Counted from the stretch's first letter, positions 29,141 through 39,841 are shown. The stretch: 64,000 bases of DNA from an uncultured Anaeroplasma sp. (GCA_947592005.1 CANQDJ010000002.1:1-64000), one strand, 5' to 3'. Numbers and translations: made by a program. Notes: a model not told the origin generated them from the sequence alone.

Positions 29141-30619
29141 TTAAAATTGAAAATATATAAAAGAACTACCGATTTCAGAGGCTTGTAAATACACCCACGC
29201 TCCGAAAACAAACCATAGTAGTATTAAATACGTCGTAAAGCGTATTATAGAATTGTTCAATATCTTTATTCCATTGTTTTCAATATTTTTCAATCCGTTT
29301 ATAATTTGCAAAATCAACAATATAAAAATAATATAGACCATCACCGAGAATGAAAAATTAAGATTGGTAAAAGTACTCTTTATAAAATCTTTGTCAAACC
29401 TATAATCAGTAAAAAGTTTCCCAACAGCCGTAAATGCATCATTTATCGTGTTGGCCCTGAAGAAAATCCATGTAAAAGAAACTAACCCAAACGTTACGAT
29501 TATCCGTAGACCAGAAATACATTTCCCGTTTGGATCTATTTTTAATTTTTTCCAAAAATTATCTCTATATTTTAATGTAAGAACTCCGATAATTTGAAGA
29601 CACCCATGTAATAATCCCCAAATAATAAAATTATAACTTGCCCCATGCCATATTCCGGAAACAAGAAATACAATTAAAATATTTATAATCCATCTAATTT
29701 TTGATACTCTGCTTCCACCTAAAGGAAAATAAATATAATCTCTTAACCATCTCGATAAAGAAATATGCCACCTATTCCAAAATTCTTTAATGCTTTTAGA
29801 ACGATACGGTTCGTTAAAATTTTCTGTTAAATTTACACCGAAAAGTTTTGCACAACCGATAGCGATGTCGCTATATCCGGAAAAATCACATAAAATTTGA
29901 AAAGAAAATAAAACTGTTCCGATTAAAATCATTAATCCGTTAGCATTATTAATATCATTATAAACTATATTGACATATATTCCGATTATATCTGCAATCG
30001 CTATTTTTTTAAAAAACCCGATAAGCATATATCTAAAGGCTCCGGAATAGTCTACTTCTTTAATTTTGACTTCTCGATTTTTTAATTGTGGCAATAAATC
30101 CGCAGGCCTTTCAATCGGGCCGGCGACAAGTTGCGGAAAAAAACTTACAAACAATGCATAATATCCAAAATGTTTTTCCGCTTTCATTTTCCCATTATAT
30201 ATATCTATTACATAAGAGGCTGTTTGAAAAGTATAAAAAGAAATTCCGACCGGCAACAATATATCAAAATAACCATGAATAAAATTCCCTGTAAAAATAT
30301 GGACTATATCTTTATAAATATCATATAAAAAATTAAAATATTTAAAAAAGATTAATACTCCAAAACACAACAAACATACTATTAGAAGAAATGATTTTTT
30401 TATTTTTGGTTTATCTTTATATTTTTCAATTAAAAGCCCACCGACATAAGAAATTATCGTTGTAAATAAAATCAAAAAAATCAATTTCCAATTCCAATAC
30501 ATATAAAAAAAATAACTGGACATCAATAAAACGAGCCATTTGAATTTTTTAGGAAATAACCAATATAAAATAAAAACACAAGGTAAAAATATTAAAAATT
30601 CAATCGAATTAAATACCAT
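29141..30619 (-). CDS. MBOAT family O-acyltransferase (AlgI/DltB-like)
   Basis: LPVGISFYTFQTASYVIDIYNGKM, FWNRWHISLSRWLRDYIYFPLGG, SGIWHGASYNFIIWG. Confidence 0.93.
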   Translation of the reverse strand: MVFNSIEFLIFLPCVFILYWLFPKKFKWLVLLMSSYFFYMYWNWKLIFLILFTTIISYVGGLLIEKYKDKPKIKKSFLLIVCLLCFGVLIFFKYFNFLYDIYKDIVHIFTGNFIHGYFDILLPVGISFYTFQTASYVIDIYNGKMKAEKHFGYYALFVSFFPQLVAGPIERPADLLPQLKNREVKIKEVDYSGAFRYMLIGFFKKIAIADIIGIYVNIVYNDINNANGLMILIGTVLFSFQILCDFSGYSDIAIGCAKLFGVNLTENFNEPYRSKSIKEFWNRWHISLSRWLRDYIYFPLGGSRVSKIRWIINILIVFLVSGIWHGASYNFIIWGLLHGCLQIIGVLTLKYRDNFWKKLKIDPNGKCISGLRIIVTFGLVSFTWIFFRANTINDAFTAVGKLFTDYRFDKDFIKSTFTNLNFSFSVMVYIIFILLILQIINGLKNIENNGIKILNNSIIRFTTYLILLWFVFGAWVYLQASEIGSSFIYFQF

Positions 30620-30879
30620 TTTTCTTCACCTCGTTCTATTTTTTATTTAGCAAACAAATTATAATTCTTATATTTATCAAATTCCATATTTACACATTAT
30701 ATTTATTTTTTATTTATTGCTTTATATATAAAATTCGATTTGTTGTTCGAATTTCATTTTTTTTAAAAACTAAATTCAAAAATCAAAACCAAATTCAAAT
30801 TTTATTCTTTTTTCTATTTTAATTTTATTTAAATAAAAAAATCAATGCCTTTGTATAATAACGCAATATTTTTGTAAAA

Positions 30880-30917
30880 AAAAAGTAAAATTCATAAAAG
30901 AATTTATACTTTTTGAC
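30880..30917 (-). terminator. Putative terminator 3' of araD-like gene
   Basis: AAAAAGTATAAATTC TTTTAT GAATTTTACTTTTTTTTT on the minus strand. Confidence 0.45.
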
Positions 30918-31602
30918 CATAGTATGCATTTTTCCCATGTTTACGATTATAATGTTTTTGTAAAATGGATTTTGGCATTTTTGCCGATGGATTTAAAATA
31001 ACTGTTTTTAAATTCATTTCCGCTATCGTTTCTAATGCCTTTGCATTAAAAACTGCTTCTTCTGCGGTCGAACCCCAAGTAAAAGGTCCGTGATTTTTAA
31101 CCAAAATGGCCGGAATAGCAGAAACGTCTACATTCGCCTGTTTCAAAGTTTCCACTATGACTTTTCCTGTGTTTTTCTCATAATCCGTAAGTATTTCATT
31201 TGGGTTTAAATCTCTCGAACATAAGATGTCCCCACAAAAATAATCTGCTTGCGTTGTTCCTAATGCTTGAATCGGCAACCCCGCTTGAGCAAATGCTACG
31301 GCATTAATTGAGTGCGTATGAGCGATTCCTCCAATATTAGGAAAAGTTTTATAAATTTCCAAATGTGTCAATGTGTCAGATGATGGTTTATATTTACCCT
31401 CAACAACATTGCCTGTAAGCAAGTCTACAACAACCATATCTTCGGGTTTCAAATTGGTATATTCGATTCCAGATGGTTTAATAACAACCAAATTTTTTTC
31501 TCTGTCGATTTGAGATACATTTCCCCAAGTAAATATAACCAAACCATATTCAACCAATTTTATATTGGCTTTCCAAACTTCTTTTTTTAGTTCCTCCAGC
31601 AT
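30904..31602 (-). CDS. L-ribulose-5-phosphate 4-epimerase-like (class II aldolase family)
   Basis: FTWGNVSQIDREKN, VIKPSGIEY, IAHTHSINAVAFAQAG, KNHGPFTWG, KHYNRKHGKNAYYGQ. Confidence 0.87.
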   Translation of the reverse strand: MLEELKKEVWKANIKLVEYGLVIFTWGNVSQIDREKNLVVIKPSGIEYTNLKPEDMVVVDLLTGNVVEGKYKPSSDTLTHLEIYKTFPNIGGIAHTHSINAVAFAQAGLPIQALGTTQADYFCGDILCSRDLNPNEILTDYEKNTGKVIVETLKQANVDVSAIPAILVKNHGPFTWGSTAEEAVFNAKALETIAEMNLKTVILNPSAKMPKSILQKHYNRKHGKNAYYGQKV

Positions 31603-31603
31603 T

Positions 31604-32629
31604 TTAATTTACCTCTTTTAAAATTTTTAATGTTTCTTCTACACCATGATAAATATCATAGCTTGCCTGCCAGCCGAGTTGTTCTAATTTTTGACTGTCC
31701 AAAATACAATTTTGTGGTTTAGAAAAGCCCTTTTGTTCAACTGCATTCGGGTTTTCATATACAATATTTTTCCCTGCAAGATTTGAAATTAACTGTGCCA
31801 ATTCATAAATACTCACTATTGATTTTTTATTTGAAATATTATATACTTCTCCTTTTTCTCCTTTAAATAAAGCCATTAAAATTGCACTAACCGCATCAAT
31901 TACATAACAATAACTTCTTATTTGTTCTCCTTTGCTTTTCAAAACTATATCCTTAGATTGAATTGCAGAATTTAAAAACTGGGCGTGTGCTTTAGAATCA
32001 TCTTTTTTCATAGTAGGGCCATAAATACTACATAATCGAACAATTACAGCATTGACTCCGTATTCTTCTACATAACTTTTAATCAATATTTCGGCCGTTC
32101 TCTTGCTTTCAGGATAGCAAGCCCGTATTTGATTGAAATCAATCCTCCCAAAATCCGATTCTAAATAAATATCCTTTTCCAACTTCCCATAAACTTCAAA
32201 GGTAGAAGTATAAAGTAATCTGGTTTGAGTATGGGTTTGACAATATTTTAACATATTATTTGTTCCAATAACATTGATTAAACTTGTTTCAACTGGGTGC
32301 AACGCATAAGAAACAGGATCCGCATAACTTGCAGTATGGATAATGTAATCAAAATCTACATTGGTAATAAATGGATTGCATATATTCTGCTCAATAAAAT
32401 GAAGATACTTGTCTTCTCCAAATCTTTCTTTTAAATCCTCCTTATGCAAATCCAAAGCATAAATAGTATAAGAGTACCCTTTTTTATTTGCCGACATCAA
32501 AACATCTATTATGCAAGATCCTATTAATCCGCAAGCCCCTGTAACCAAAATAGAGGCCTTAGTACAATTAATACAATATGGTAGATTTTCAATCGCTTTT
32601 TTGTATGTAGTACTTTGATAAAATTTCAT
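31604..32629 (-). CDS. Extended SDR nucleotide-sugar epimerase/dehydratase
   Basis: ILVTGACGLIGSCI Rossmann motif, catalytic SRTAEILIK-like YPESK. Confidence 0.85.
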   Translation of the reverse strand: MKFYQSTTYKKAIENLPYCINCTKASILVTGACGLIGSCIIDVLMSANKKGYSYTIYALDLHKEDLKERFGEDKYLHFIEQNICNPFITNVDFDYIIHTASYADPVSYALHPVETSLINVIGTNNMLKYCQTHTQTRLLYTSTFEVYGKLEKDIYLESDFGRIDFNQIRACYPESKRTAEILIKSYVEEYGVNAVIVRLCSIYGPTMKKDDSKAHAQFLNSAIQSKDIVLKSKGEQIRSYCYVIDAVSAILMALFKGEKGEVYNISNKKSIVSIYELAQLISNLAGKNIVYENPNAVEQKGFSKPQNCILDSQKLEQLGWQASYDIYHGVEETLKILKEVN

Positions 32630-32651
32630 TTTGTTTCTCCTTTAAAATAAA

Positions 32652-33368
32652 TTAATGTAGCCAGTTCTCTTTTCTTGCTTCTAATAATGCTTTAAATATT
32701 TCAACATCTTCAACAGTCGTTATCTTTAAATTTTTTTCAGATCCCTGTGACATATATAATTTTTTACCCAACTCAATATATAAAGTACATGAAGCGACAG
32801 AATTTGTAATTCCTTTTTCCAGTGCTTCTTTATGTACTTTCATAATATCTTTAATAAAAAAAGATTGTGGCGTTTGTGTTATTTTTAAATTATCCCTAGA
32901 TACTTGTTCCGTCGTAGATACTGAATCATACGTTTTTAACATTGCTGCAGTACACGGAACTACAGTAATCGCATTCCCATACTTACGACAGATTTTAATG
33001 TTTTCACTAATAACTTCTTCACTTACCATAGGCCGTATAGCATCATGTATTAAAACTATATCATCTTCATCATTATGTCGAGAAAAAATATCTTTTAATC
33101 CATTAAGGATAGACTGTTGGCCATTCACACCACCTGACACAACGTTTTCTAGTTTGGCAATTCCAAATTGCTTAGCATAAGCCCGTACTATTTCATGCCA
33201 CCCATCTAAACAAACTATTTCTATACCATCTATTTGAGGGTGTCGCTGAAAGGCTTCCATTGTATAAACAAATATTGGTTTATCTTTTACATTGAGAAAT
33301 TGTTTGGGTATGTCCTGCCCCATTCTTGCTCCTACTCCTCCAGCAATTATTAATGCAATGTTTTTCAT
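32652..33368 (-). CDS. IspD/TarI-family cytidylyltransferase
   Basis: NIALIIAGGVGARMGQDIPKQFL, LIHDAIRPMVSEE. Start trimmed to MKNIALII. Confidence 0.85.
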   Translation of the reverse strand: MKNIALIIAGGVGARMGQDIPKQFLNVKDKPIFVYTMEAFQRHPQIDGIEIVCLDGWHEIVRAYAKQFGIAKLENVVSGGVNGQQSILNGLKDIFSRHNDEDDIVLIHDAIRPMVSEEVISENIKICRKYGNAITVVPCTAAMLKTYDSVSTTEQVSRDNLKITQTPQSFFIKDIMKVHKEALEKGITNSVASCTLYIELGKKLYMSQGSEKNLKITTVEDVEIFKALLEARKENWLH

Positions 33369-33385
33369 GTTTGTTCTCCTCCTAT

Positions 33386-34642
33386 TTATTTTTTCCATTT
33401 ATGACAGAAATCAAACAAAATCTTTTCCAATCTTTCATTTGTTCCTTGAAAACTTTGTTGAAATTTTTTACAATATTCTTCTCTTTCTTCTTTCAAAGGG
33501 TCTACTCCATTTTTTAAATCATTTACAAATCTTAACAAATCTTCTTCCGAATAAGCATTATAAAATACATGTTCACAAAAATCCATTCCTATACTATTCA
33601 AAATATCTTTTGTTTTGTTATGGCAAAAAATTATTGGTTTACCGGTAAACATAAATTCCGGAATTATTGAAGAAACATCTGTAATTAATAAATCCGCTCT
33701 AAAAAAATTTGATAAATATTCTTTCCCATTATCATAGTAAGAATTATTACTATTGGATAATCTTTGTAAATAATATTCTTTTTTCTCTTCGGATAATAAT
33801 CCACAAGAAACATAATTAGATAGTGCATAAGGATGCGGTCTAAAAATAAAAGAATATCCTTCTTTATCAACAAATAAATCAAATAACAAATCAATATAGT
33901 TAAAAAAATTTGACCCTCCGGCATTCTCGTCCGTTGTCCATCTCGGAGTCCATATTACTTTAAATTTATCTATATCCGTAAAAAAATGCTTTCCATTAAT
34001 GTACTGTGGCAAATTTTCATACAAATCTTCAAAATATGGATATCCAACATTATATGAAAATTGAATTTCCCTTTTAATATTTCTTTTATGCGTTTGAATA
34101 AAATAATTATGTGAATAATCATTATCACTAAACAAAAGAGATAAATAATCCGCAAACCATTTATTCAAGTTTATATTTCCTATTGTCATCAACGAATATC
34201 CATATGGTATTAATGCGGTTTTACAAGTTTTAATCATTTTGGGGGGTCTTAATTCCTTAGGTAAGTAATCATTATACGGCCTTGAATAAAACAAAATATC
34301 AGGTTTTAACTCTTTTGTAACTTTTTTATAATATTTTATAAATTTAATATCATGTTCTTTGGCAAATTGCTCAAATACCGTATTATCGATTATTCCCTCA
34401 TCTTCTAAAATTAATAAAGTAATCAAAAATCTTTCATTTGAATGTAATTTTAAAACAAACGATCTTTGCTTGTCCCAAATGTGCTGACATTGACAAACAA
34501 ATACAACATGAATTTTATCATTAAAATTAAGTTTCTTTTTTAGATTGTGATTTGTTATTAAAATTTCAAAAGGTCTTCTCATAATAAAAATTATTTTTCT
34601 ACAAGCCTTATAACAAAAATTAAATATTTTTTTTATTATCAT
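33386..34642 (-). CDS. CDP-glycerol glycerophosphotransferase (TagB/TagF-like) family protein
   Basis: WTPRWTTDENAGGSNFF, FRPHPYAL, ADLLITDVSSIIPEFMFTGKPIIF. Confidence 0.8.
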   Translation of the reverse strand: MIIKKIFNFCYKACRKIIFIMRRPFEILITNHNLKKKLNFNDKIHVVFVCQCQHIWDKQRSFVLKLHSNERFLITLLILEDEGIIDNTVFEQFAKEHDIKFIKYYKKVTKELKPDILFYSRPYNDYLPKELRPPKMIKTCKTALIPYGYSLMTIGNINLNKWFADYLSLLFSDNDYSHNYFIQTHKRNIKREIQFSYNVGYPYFEDLYENLPQYINGKHFFTDIDKFKVIWTPRWTTDENAGGSNFFNYIDLLFDLFVDKEGYSFIFRPHPYALSNYVSCGLLSEEKKEYYLQRLSNSNNSYYDNGKEYLSNFFRADLLITDVSSIIPEFMFTGKPIIFCHNKTKDILNSIGMDFCEHVFYNAYSEEDLLRFVNDLKNGVDPLKEEREEYCKKFQQSFQGTNERLEKILFDFCHKWKK

Positions 34643-34710
34643 GCCTTCAACTCCACTTCATTAATTTTTGATAACCCATCGGTTTCAATCCACAAACTAT
34701 TTTTAAATAT

Positions 34711-35700
34711 TTATTTAATTTCTTTGTAATACGTTTTATTATTATAAAACTGTGTCCCAAAGCCCTCTTTAAATTTAGCTAAAGTTTCATTTAAGTATTT
34801 GCCTTGATTTTCCGTACTAATTCCAAAGGAAAAATAATCAAACCCTTCCTCAAAAGAAATATTTATCAAAGAGCCGTCCATAAAATCCATCGGTTTCAAA
34901 TATAAATAATCCGGATTCGCACAAAGATACTGTGTGTGAAAAACAGAGTTTAATATAAAAACCATACTTCCTGCTATCATATTTTCATTTTGATAAACAC
35001 CATAAAAACGAATAGTATTCGGCAATCTATTAAAATATAAATCGTATAATTCCTCTAAAGAATGAACCGGCTTTGTATTATATTTAATTAATGAAGCACA
35101 TAAAATTTTATAAAATTCATTAATTCCTTCCTTTGTTTTGACTTCTTTAATTTGTAAATTATTTTTCAATGAAGAACGAAATAGATTTCTAGTTTTCGAT
35201 TTAAAATTCAAAACAACATCTTCTTTAATTCTTTTCAAATCGATTGCAAAACTAAGTTCTAAATAAGAATCATAAAAATTTTTATATAAAAAATAATCAA
35301 TCAATTCACAATTTTCCGAACAAAAAATTTCATTTGTACACTTTAATAACACATATTGAAATTCATTTTGTTTCAAATAATTCTCTAAAGAAAATATAAT
35401 TTCTCCCACATTGGAAAGATTATAAAAATCCTTGCCTATAACAATGCCTCCAAAGGTACTTCCTTTGTGAGATAAAAAACTTTTTCTACCATTTTCAATT
35501 TGCTCGCAAGCAGGACAAACTCCCACAATCATATTTCCGCCACGAATAAATAGTATTGAATGATCCATAAATCTATCTTTATGATATTCCAAAAATATTC
35601 TTGATTGTAAAAAAGTTCCATTTATAGACTTATTAAAAATGAAATCGTCCCATTTTTCTTTAAACGAGTCATTATATCGAACGACTGTAATTTCACTCAT
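34711..35700 (-). CDS. GNAT/FemAB-like acyltransferase
   Basis: GTFLQSRIFLEYHKDRF, SHKGSTFGGIVIGK, YFSFGISTENQGKYLNETLAKFKEGFG. Confidence 0.6.
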   Translation of the reverse strand: MSEITVVRYNDSFKEKWDDFIFNKSINGTFLQSRIFLEYHKDRFMDHSILFIRGGNMIVGVCPACEQIENGRKSFLSHKGSTFGGIVIGKDFYNLSNVGEIIFSLENYLKQNEFQYVLLKCTNEIFCSENCELIDYFLYKNFYDSYLELSFAIDLKRIKEDVVLNFKSKTRNLFRSSLKNNLQIKEVKTKEGINEFYKILCASLIKYNTKPVHSLEELYDLYFNRLPNTIRFYGVYQNENMIAGSMVFILNSVFHTQYLCANPDYLYLKPMDFMDGSLINISFEEGFDYFSFGISTENQGKYLNETLAKFKEGFGTQFYNNKTYYKEIK

Positions 35701-35723
35701 TCTTCCTCTCTCCTTTAAAATTT

Positions 35724-37247
35724 TTATTCGGTCTTTCTAAAATTTTTCAGCATTCTTTTCCCAATATCCCAATATCCTAATTTCCACGCTATAATTCCAT
35801 CAATACATAATGGAATTATAGCACATATTATTCCACACGTTAAGAAATCCAGCCATTTGTTTTGAATATTAATATATTTAATCGCAAAATAACATACAAA
35901 AACTTCTGCAATTACAACTAAAATTTTTAATCCTATTATTCCAAACCGCTTTATTAAATTTTGGTGGAAATACTTATTTTCAATTACTATTGTTCGAACA
36001 ATATAAGTAAAAATATTCGCAGATAATGTCCCTATTATAATACCTTCCAGACCAATAAAATTTACTAATATAATAGATAAAATAATATTTAATCCCGCAG
36101 CAATTAAAGTACAAATTTTGTCTTGTTTGAATTTTCCGGTCGATGTATACAAAGTGCTCAATGGTTGAAAAGAGGAGTGAATAAAGTAATCTGCACTCAA
36201 CAAAATAACACACCACATACTTATCGTATATCCTTCACCCAACCATAAATATATAAATTTATCTATCAATAAAAAAATACAAACTGTAGAAAAAGAACTA
36301 AACATAAACTGCAAATTATTATATATACTATATTTTTTAAACAAATTTTCTCTGTCTGGATTTTCTTTTTCTATTTTTCCGAAAGTAGATACAAGAGCAG
36401 TGCTGATGATTGTAGATAATGACAATAAATTTAAAAATAATAAATTATAATTGGAATATAATGCAACAAAAGTAAGTCCTAAAAACGATGAAATAACAAT
36501 ACTATCGGTAGAAGAAAATATAAAAGCCCCCAATTTCATAGGTATAACATCAAACATATTATGTTTAATGGCTGTTTTTTCGATAGAATCTTTAAATAAA
36601 GATTTATCATAAATTTTATAAATGCTATATTTTCTTACAAAAATCAAATAAAGTATAAAGTTGGAAATAAACGTTTGAACGGCTATAATGCTGCAATAAA
36701 TCAAATATTCTCTTGTAAAATATAATAAAGTTATACCAACAATAAAAGACAATAGTCGAACTAATAAATCTGCTATAGTAATTAAATAATACTTTTCGTT
36801 GGATTCAAAAAACAGTCTTTTATCCGCACAAAGATAACTGGCTGAAATACCTACTACGGATATGATATATGCAACTTGAACATACCACAATTCAAAAGGA
36901 CTATCTTTTATAATAAATCGAAGTAAAAAACTGGAAAGACTTCCGATTACTAAAACAAAAATACCTATAAATGTATAAATTTTTTTCGCAATGCTTAAAA
37001 TATAGGCAACTTTATTATAATCATTTTTTACCAATGGTTCATAAAGTCGAATTTGAATGGCCACTCCCAATCCCAATTCTGCAAGATTTAATAAATCAAG
37101 TAAATTAGAATATAACGAATTTAATCCCAAAAACTCTATCGATATAAATTGAATAATTAATTTTCTTGATATAAATCCAATCACCAATAGAACAATTTTT
37201 GAAATAATGGTTAAAACAACGTTTCTACTTACATTTTTCGTTCGCAT
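35724..37247 (-). CDS. Polysaccharide flippase (Wzx/MATE-like)
   Basis: Multi-TM protein with LGLNSLYSNLLDLLNLAELGLGVAIQIRLYEPL. Confidence 0.83.
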   Translation of the reverse strand: MRTKNVSRNVVLTIISKIVLLVIGFISRKLIIQFISIEFLGLNSLYSNLLDLLNLAELGLGVAIQIRLYEPLVKNDYNKVAYILSIAKKIYTFIGIFVLVIGSLSSFLLRFIIKDSPFELWYVQVAYIISVVGISASYLCADKRLFFESNEKYYLITIADLLVRLLSFIVGITLLYFTREYLIYCSIIAVQTFISNFILYLIFVRKYSIYKIYDKSLFKDSIEKTAIKHNMFDVIPMKLGAFIFSSTDSIVISSFLGLTFVALYSNYNLLFLNLLSLSTIISTALVSTFGKIEKENPDRENLFKKYSIYNNLQFMFSSFSTVCIFLLIDKFIYLWLGEGYTISMWCVILLSADYFIHSSFQPLSTLYTSTGKFKQDKICTLIAAGLNIILSIILVNFIGLEGIIIGTLSANIFTYIVRTIVIENKYFHQNLIKRFGIIGLKILVVIAEVFVCYFAIKYINIQNKWLDFLTCGIICAIIPLCIDGIIAWKLGYWDIGKRMLKNFRKTE

Positions 37248-37249
37248 AT

Positions 37250-38347
37250 CTAAAACCGATTAATAGTCCCTATGACATATTCTATTTCTTCGTCCGTCAT
37301 TCCATAATACATCGGAATGCTTAATTCTGTAGAAGATATCTCTTCTGCTAGTGGTAACGCTCCTTTAGGTATATTTAAATCAGCATATGCTCCCTGTAAA
37401 TGCATTGGCGTTGGATAATGTTTATTTGTGCCTATGCCCCTATCATTTAAATATTTCTCTAAGGCATCTCTTTCATCACATCTTACTGCAAAAACATGCC
37501 ATATATGATAATTATTTTTGTTCACTACCGGAAGTTTTATCTTTGGATTTTTTATTTCATTTAAATATCTTTGTGCAATTCTATTTCTTTCTTTGTTCCA
37601 TTTGTCTAAACAATCTAACTTAATATTCAAAAATCCACACTGTATTTCATCTAATCTAGAATTGTTCCCTTTATAAATGTGGTGATATTTGTAATCGGAT
37701 CCATAACAAGATAAAGCTGCAATCTTGATTGCCAAATCCTTATCATCGGTTGTCACTGCTCCTCCATCTCCTAAGGCCCCTAAATTCTTCCCTGGATACA
37801 TACTAAATCCGGCAGCATCACCTAAAGAACCCGCTTTTTTCCCTTTATATAAGGCCCCGTGTGCCTGAGCGGCATCTTCGATTACCTTTAAATTGTACTT
37901 TTTGGCAATAGTATTTATTGAATCCATATCACAACATTGTCCATATAAATGAACTGCTATAATTGCCTTTGTTCTTGAAGTTATTTTTTCTTCTATTCTT
38001 GCTGGATCAATATTGTATTCTTCTAATATTGGTTCTACAAATACCGGCTTTGCTCCAACATATGTCGCTGCTAAGGCGGTGGCTATAAATGTATTCGAAG
38101 GCACGATTACTTCGTCCCCTTCTCCTATTCCATATGCCTTTAATATTAGCATAAGAGCATCTAATCCATTGCCAACTCCTACACAATACTTAGCACCACA
38201 ATATTTAGCAAATTTTTCATTAAACTTCCTATATTCTTCTCCTTGAATATAGGTAGAGGCCTCATACATTTGTTCAAATTTCTTGATAACTTGATCTTTT
38301 ATTTCTTTTTGCATAGGTGCAAAACTTACCCAAGGTACATTCATCAT
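37250..38347 (-). CDS. DegT/DnrJ/EryC1 sugar aminotransferase (FdtB-like)
   Basis: [80 protein letters not shown]. Confidence 0.9.
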   Translation of the reverse strand: MMNVPWVSFAPMQKEIKDQVIKKFEQMYEASTYIQGEEYRKFNEKFAKYCGAKYCVGVGNGLDALMLILKAYGIGEGDEVIVPSNTFIATALAATYVGAKPVFVEPILEEYNIDPARIEEKITSRTKAIIAVHLYGQCCDMDSINTIAKKYNLKVIEDAAQAHGALYKGKKAGSLGDAAGFSMYPGKNLGALGDGGAVTTDDKDLAIKIAALSCYGSDYKYHHIYKGNNSRLDEIQCGFLNIKLDCLDKWNKERNRIAQRYLNEIKNPKIKLPVVNKNNYHIWHVFAVRCDERDALEKYLNDRGIGTNKHYPTPMHLQGAYADLNIPKGALPLAEEISSTELSIPMYYGMTDEEIEYVIGTINRF

Positions 38348-38428
38348 AATCCCTCCAATTATATTTTGGTCTATTTTATATATTATACATTATATTTTTC
38401 TAATTTCTATATTTTACTTAACAATATT

Positions 38429-39414
38429 TTATTTCAAAGATAATAAATATTGTTCTATTAAATCACAGATAAATTTCATATCTTCTATGTTGTTTCCTTG
38501 ATCTATCGGCAATGGTAATAAATATAATGATAATTGCCTTTCGAATTCATTGATATTTTCATATAAACATTTTTTCCACCACTGTGAAACAAACACGCTA
38601 TTCTTTATCAAATATTCTCTTAACTGCTCGTCTTGTATTAAAAAAGGATAAACCATAGATGCATTTGTCTTTTTTATAGCATCTGCCAATCTATTATATT
38701 TACCAAGTCTAGTATGCATATAATAAAAATTCTTTTTCCGAATTTGTTTTATGGAATTATAATCTATGGATTGCATAATCTTTTCCGATAATTTTGACAT
38801 TTTCCGGATTCCTTGATTACAAATTTTTTGTTCATAAGAAAGATACTCATCATAACAATAATTGGTTCCATGTTCCAAAATTTTTAATAAAAAAGAAGCA
38901 TCATCAGAACTATATGATTGTTCTAATTTCCAAGATTGATCTATGTTTCTTTTAATCAAATACGCCCCGTCTGACACACCGAAAAATTTTCTACAAGAAT
39001 ACACATTATAACATTCCGGTAATGGTTTAAAGAAAAAGGCTTGTGTATTATCCAAAATTATATTTTTATATCTTTTTACTAAATTTCTTATTTTCTTTTT
39101 AGAAAAAATCCCAAAATAATTAACGATTAATAAAAAGGCTTTTTTCTCTTTAATATTGTTGCAATCAACAGAGGATAATATTGGCTCAAAACTAGAATTC
39201 AAATGATAATATTTAACTTTTATATTATTTTGAACCAATACATCATTTACCGTATTACATAAATAGTAAGGAATATAAATAACATTTACTCTTTCAATTA
39301 AAAGTGCTAATAAGATAGCATATCTAGCACTATTTAATGGTAGACTATCTTTTTTATAATACTCATTTGATTTTCTTAATTCTAATGGTAATCCCCCCCC
39401 CAAGATTTATTCAT
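38429..39414 (-). pseudogene. Second DegT-family aminotransferase-like gene, out of frame through a G9 tract (putative phase-variable OFF state)
   Basis: Tracked ORF begins at TTG 39403; SD-associated ATG at 39414 reads MNKSWGGDYH* at G9 but MNKSWGGGLPLELRKSNEYY... at G10. Core: LDNTQAFFFKPLPECYNVYSCRKFFGVSDGAYL. Confidence 0.75.
39393..39401. repeat. Homopolymer C9 (G9 on coding strand)
   Basis: Nine consecutive C on the plus strand; longest G/C homopolymer noticed in the window. Confidence 0.97.
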
Positions 39415-39820
39415 TTTTATCCTTCTTTCCAATAAAATCTAAAAAATCTTGATAATTTCTAATATAATCTGCCTCATCATAAATTTCTGATGCCAAAACC
39501 ATTAAAACCGCATCAGAAGAAAAATTATACATTTCTCTCCAAATATTATTTTCAATATATAACCCTTGATATGGTTTATCAAGAGTTATCTCAATGGTTT
39601 CATCTCCATTATCTAAATGAATTTGACAATAACCATGAATACATATTAATATTTGTTTTAATTTTTTATGAGCATGATATCCTCTTCTTACTCCCGAAAG
39701 AGTATCATACATATAATAAACTCGTTTGATTTTAAAAGGTATCTCTTTTTCTTCCTCTAAAGCGACCAACATTCCTCTATCATCGCCATGTTTCTGAAAA
39801 TCAATTATTTTATAATCCAT
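39407..39820 (-). CDS. dTDP-4-keto-6-deoxyhexose 3,4-ketoisomerase (FdtA/QdtA-like)
   Basis: RGMLVALEEEKEIPFKIKRVYYMYDTLSGVRRGYHAHKKLKQILICIHG cupin. Confidence 0.88.
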   Translation of the reverse strand: MDYKIIDFQKHGDDRGMLVALEEEKEIPFKIKRVYYMYDTLSGVRRGYHAHKKLKQILICIHGYCQIHLDNGDETIEITLDKPYQGLYIENNIWREMYNFSSDAVLMVLASEIYDEADYIRNYQDFLDFIGKKDKNE

Positions 39821-39841
39821 ATCCCATAATCCCTCACTTTT

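Noticed and set aside
34241-34246. G6 run inside the TagF-like gene as another phase-variable tract
   Set aside because: Only 6 nt, encodes in-frame Pro codons in an intact ORF; too short to call.
38429-39403. TTG start for the DegT-like ORF as tracked
   Set aside because: The TTG lies immediately before the G tract with no SD; the ATG at 39414 has a strong SD but is out of frame, which is better explained by tract-length variation.
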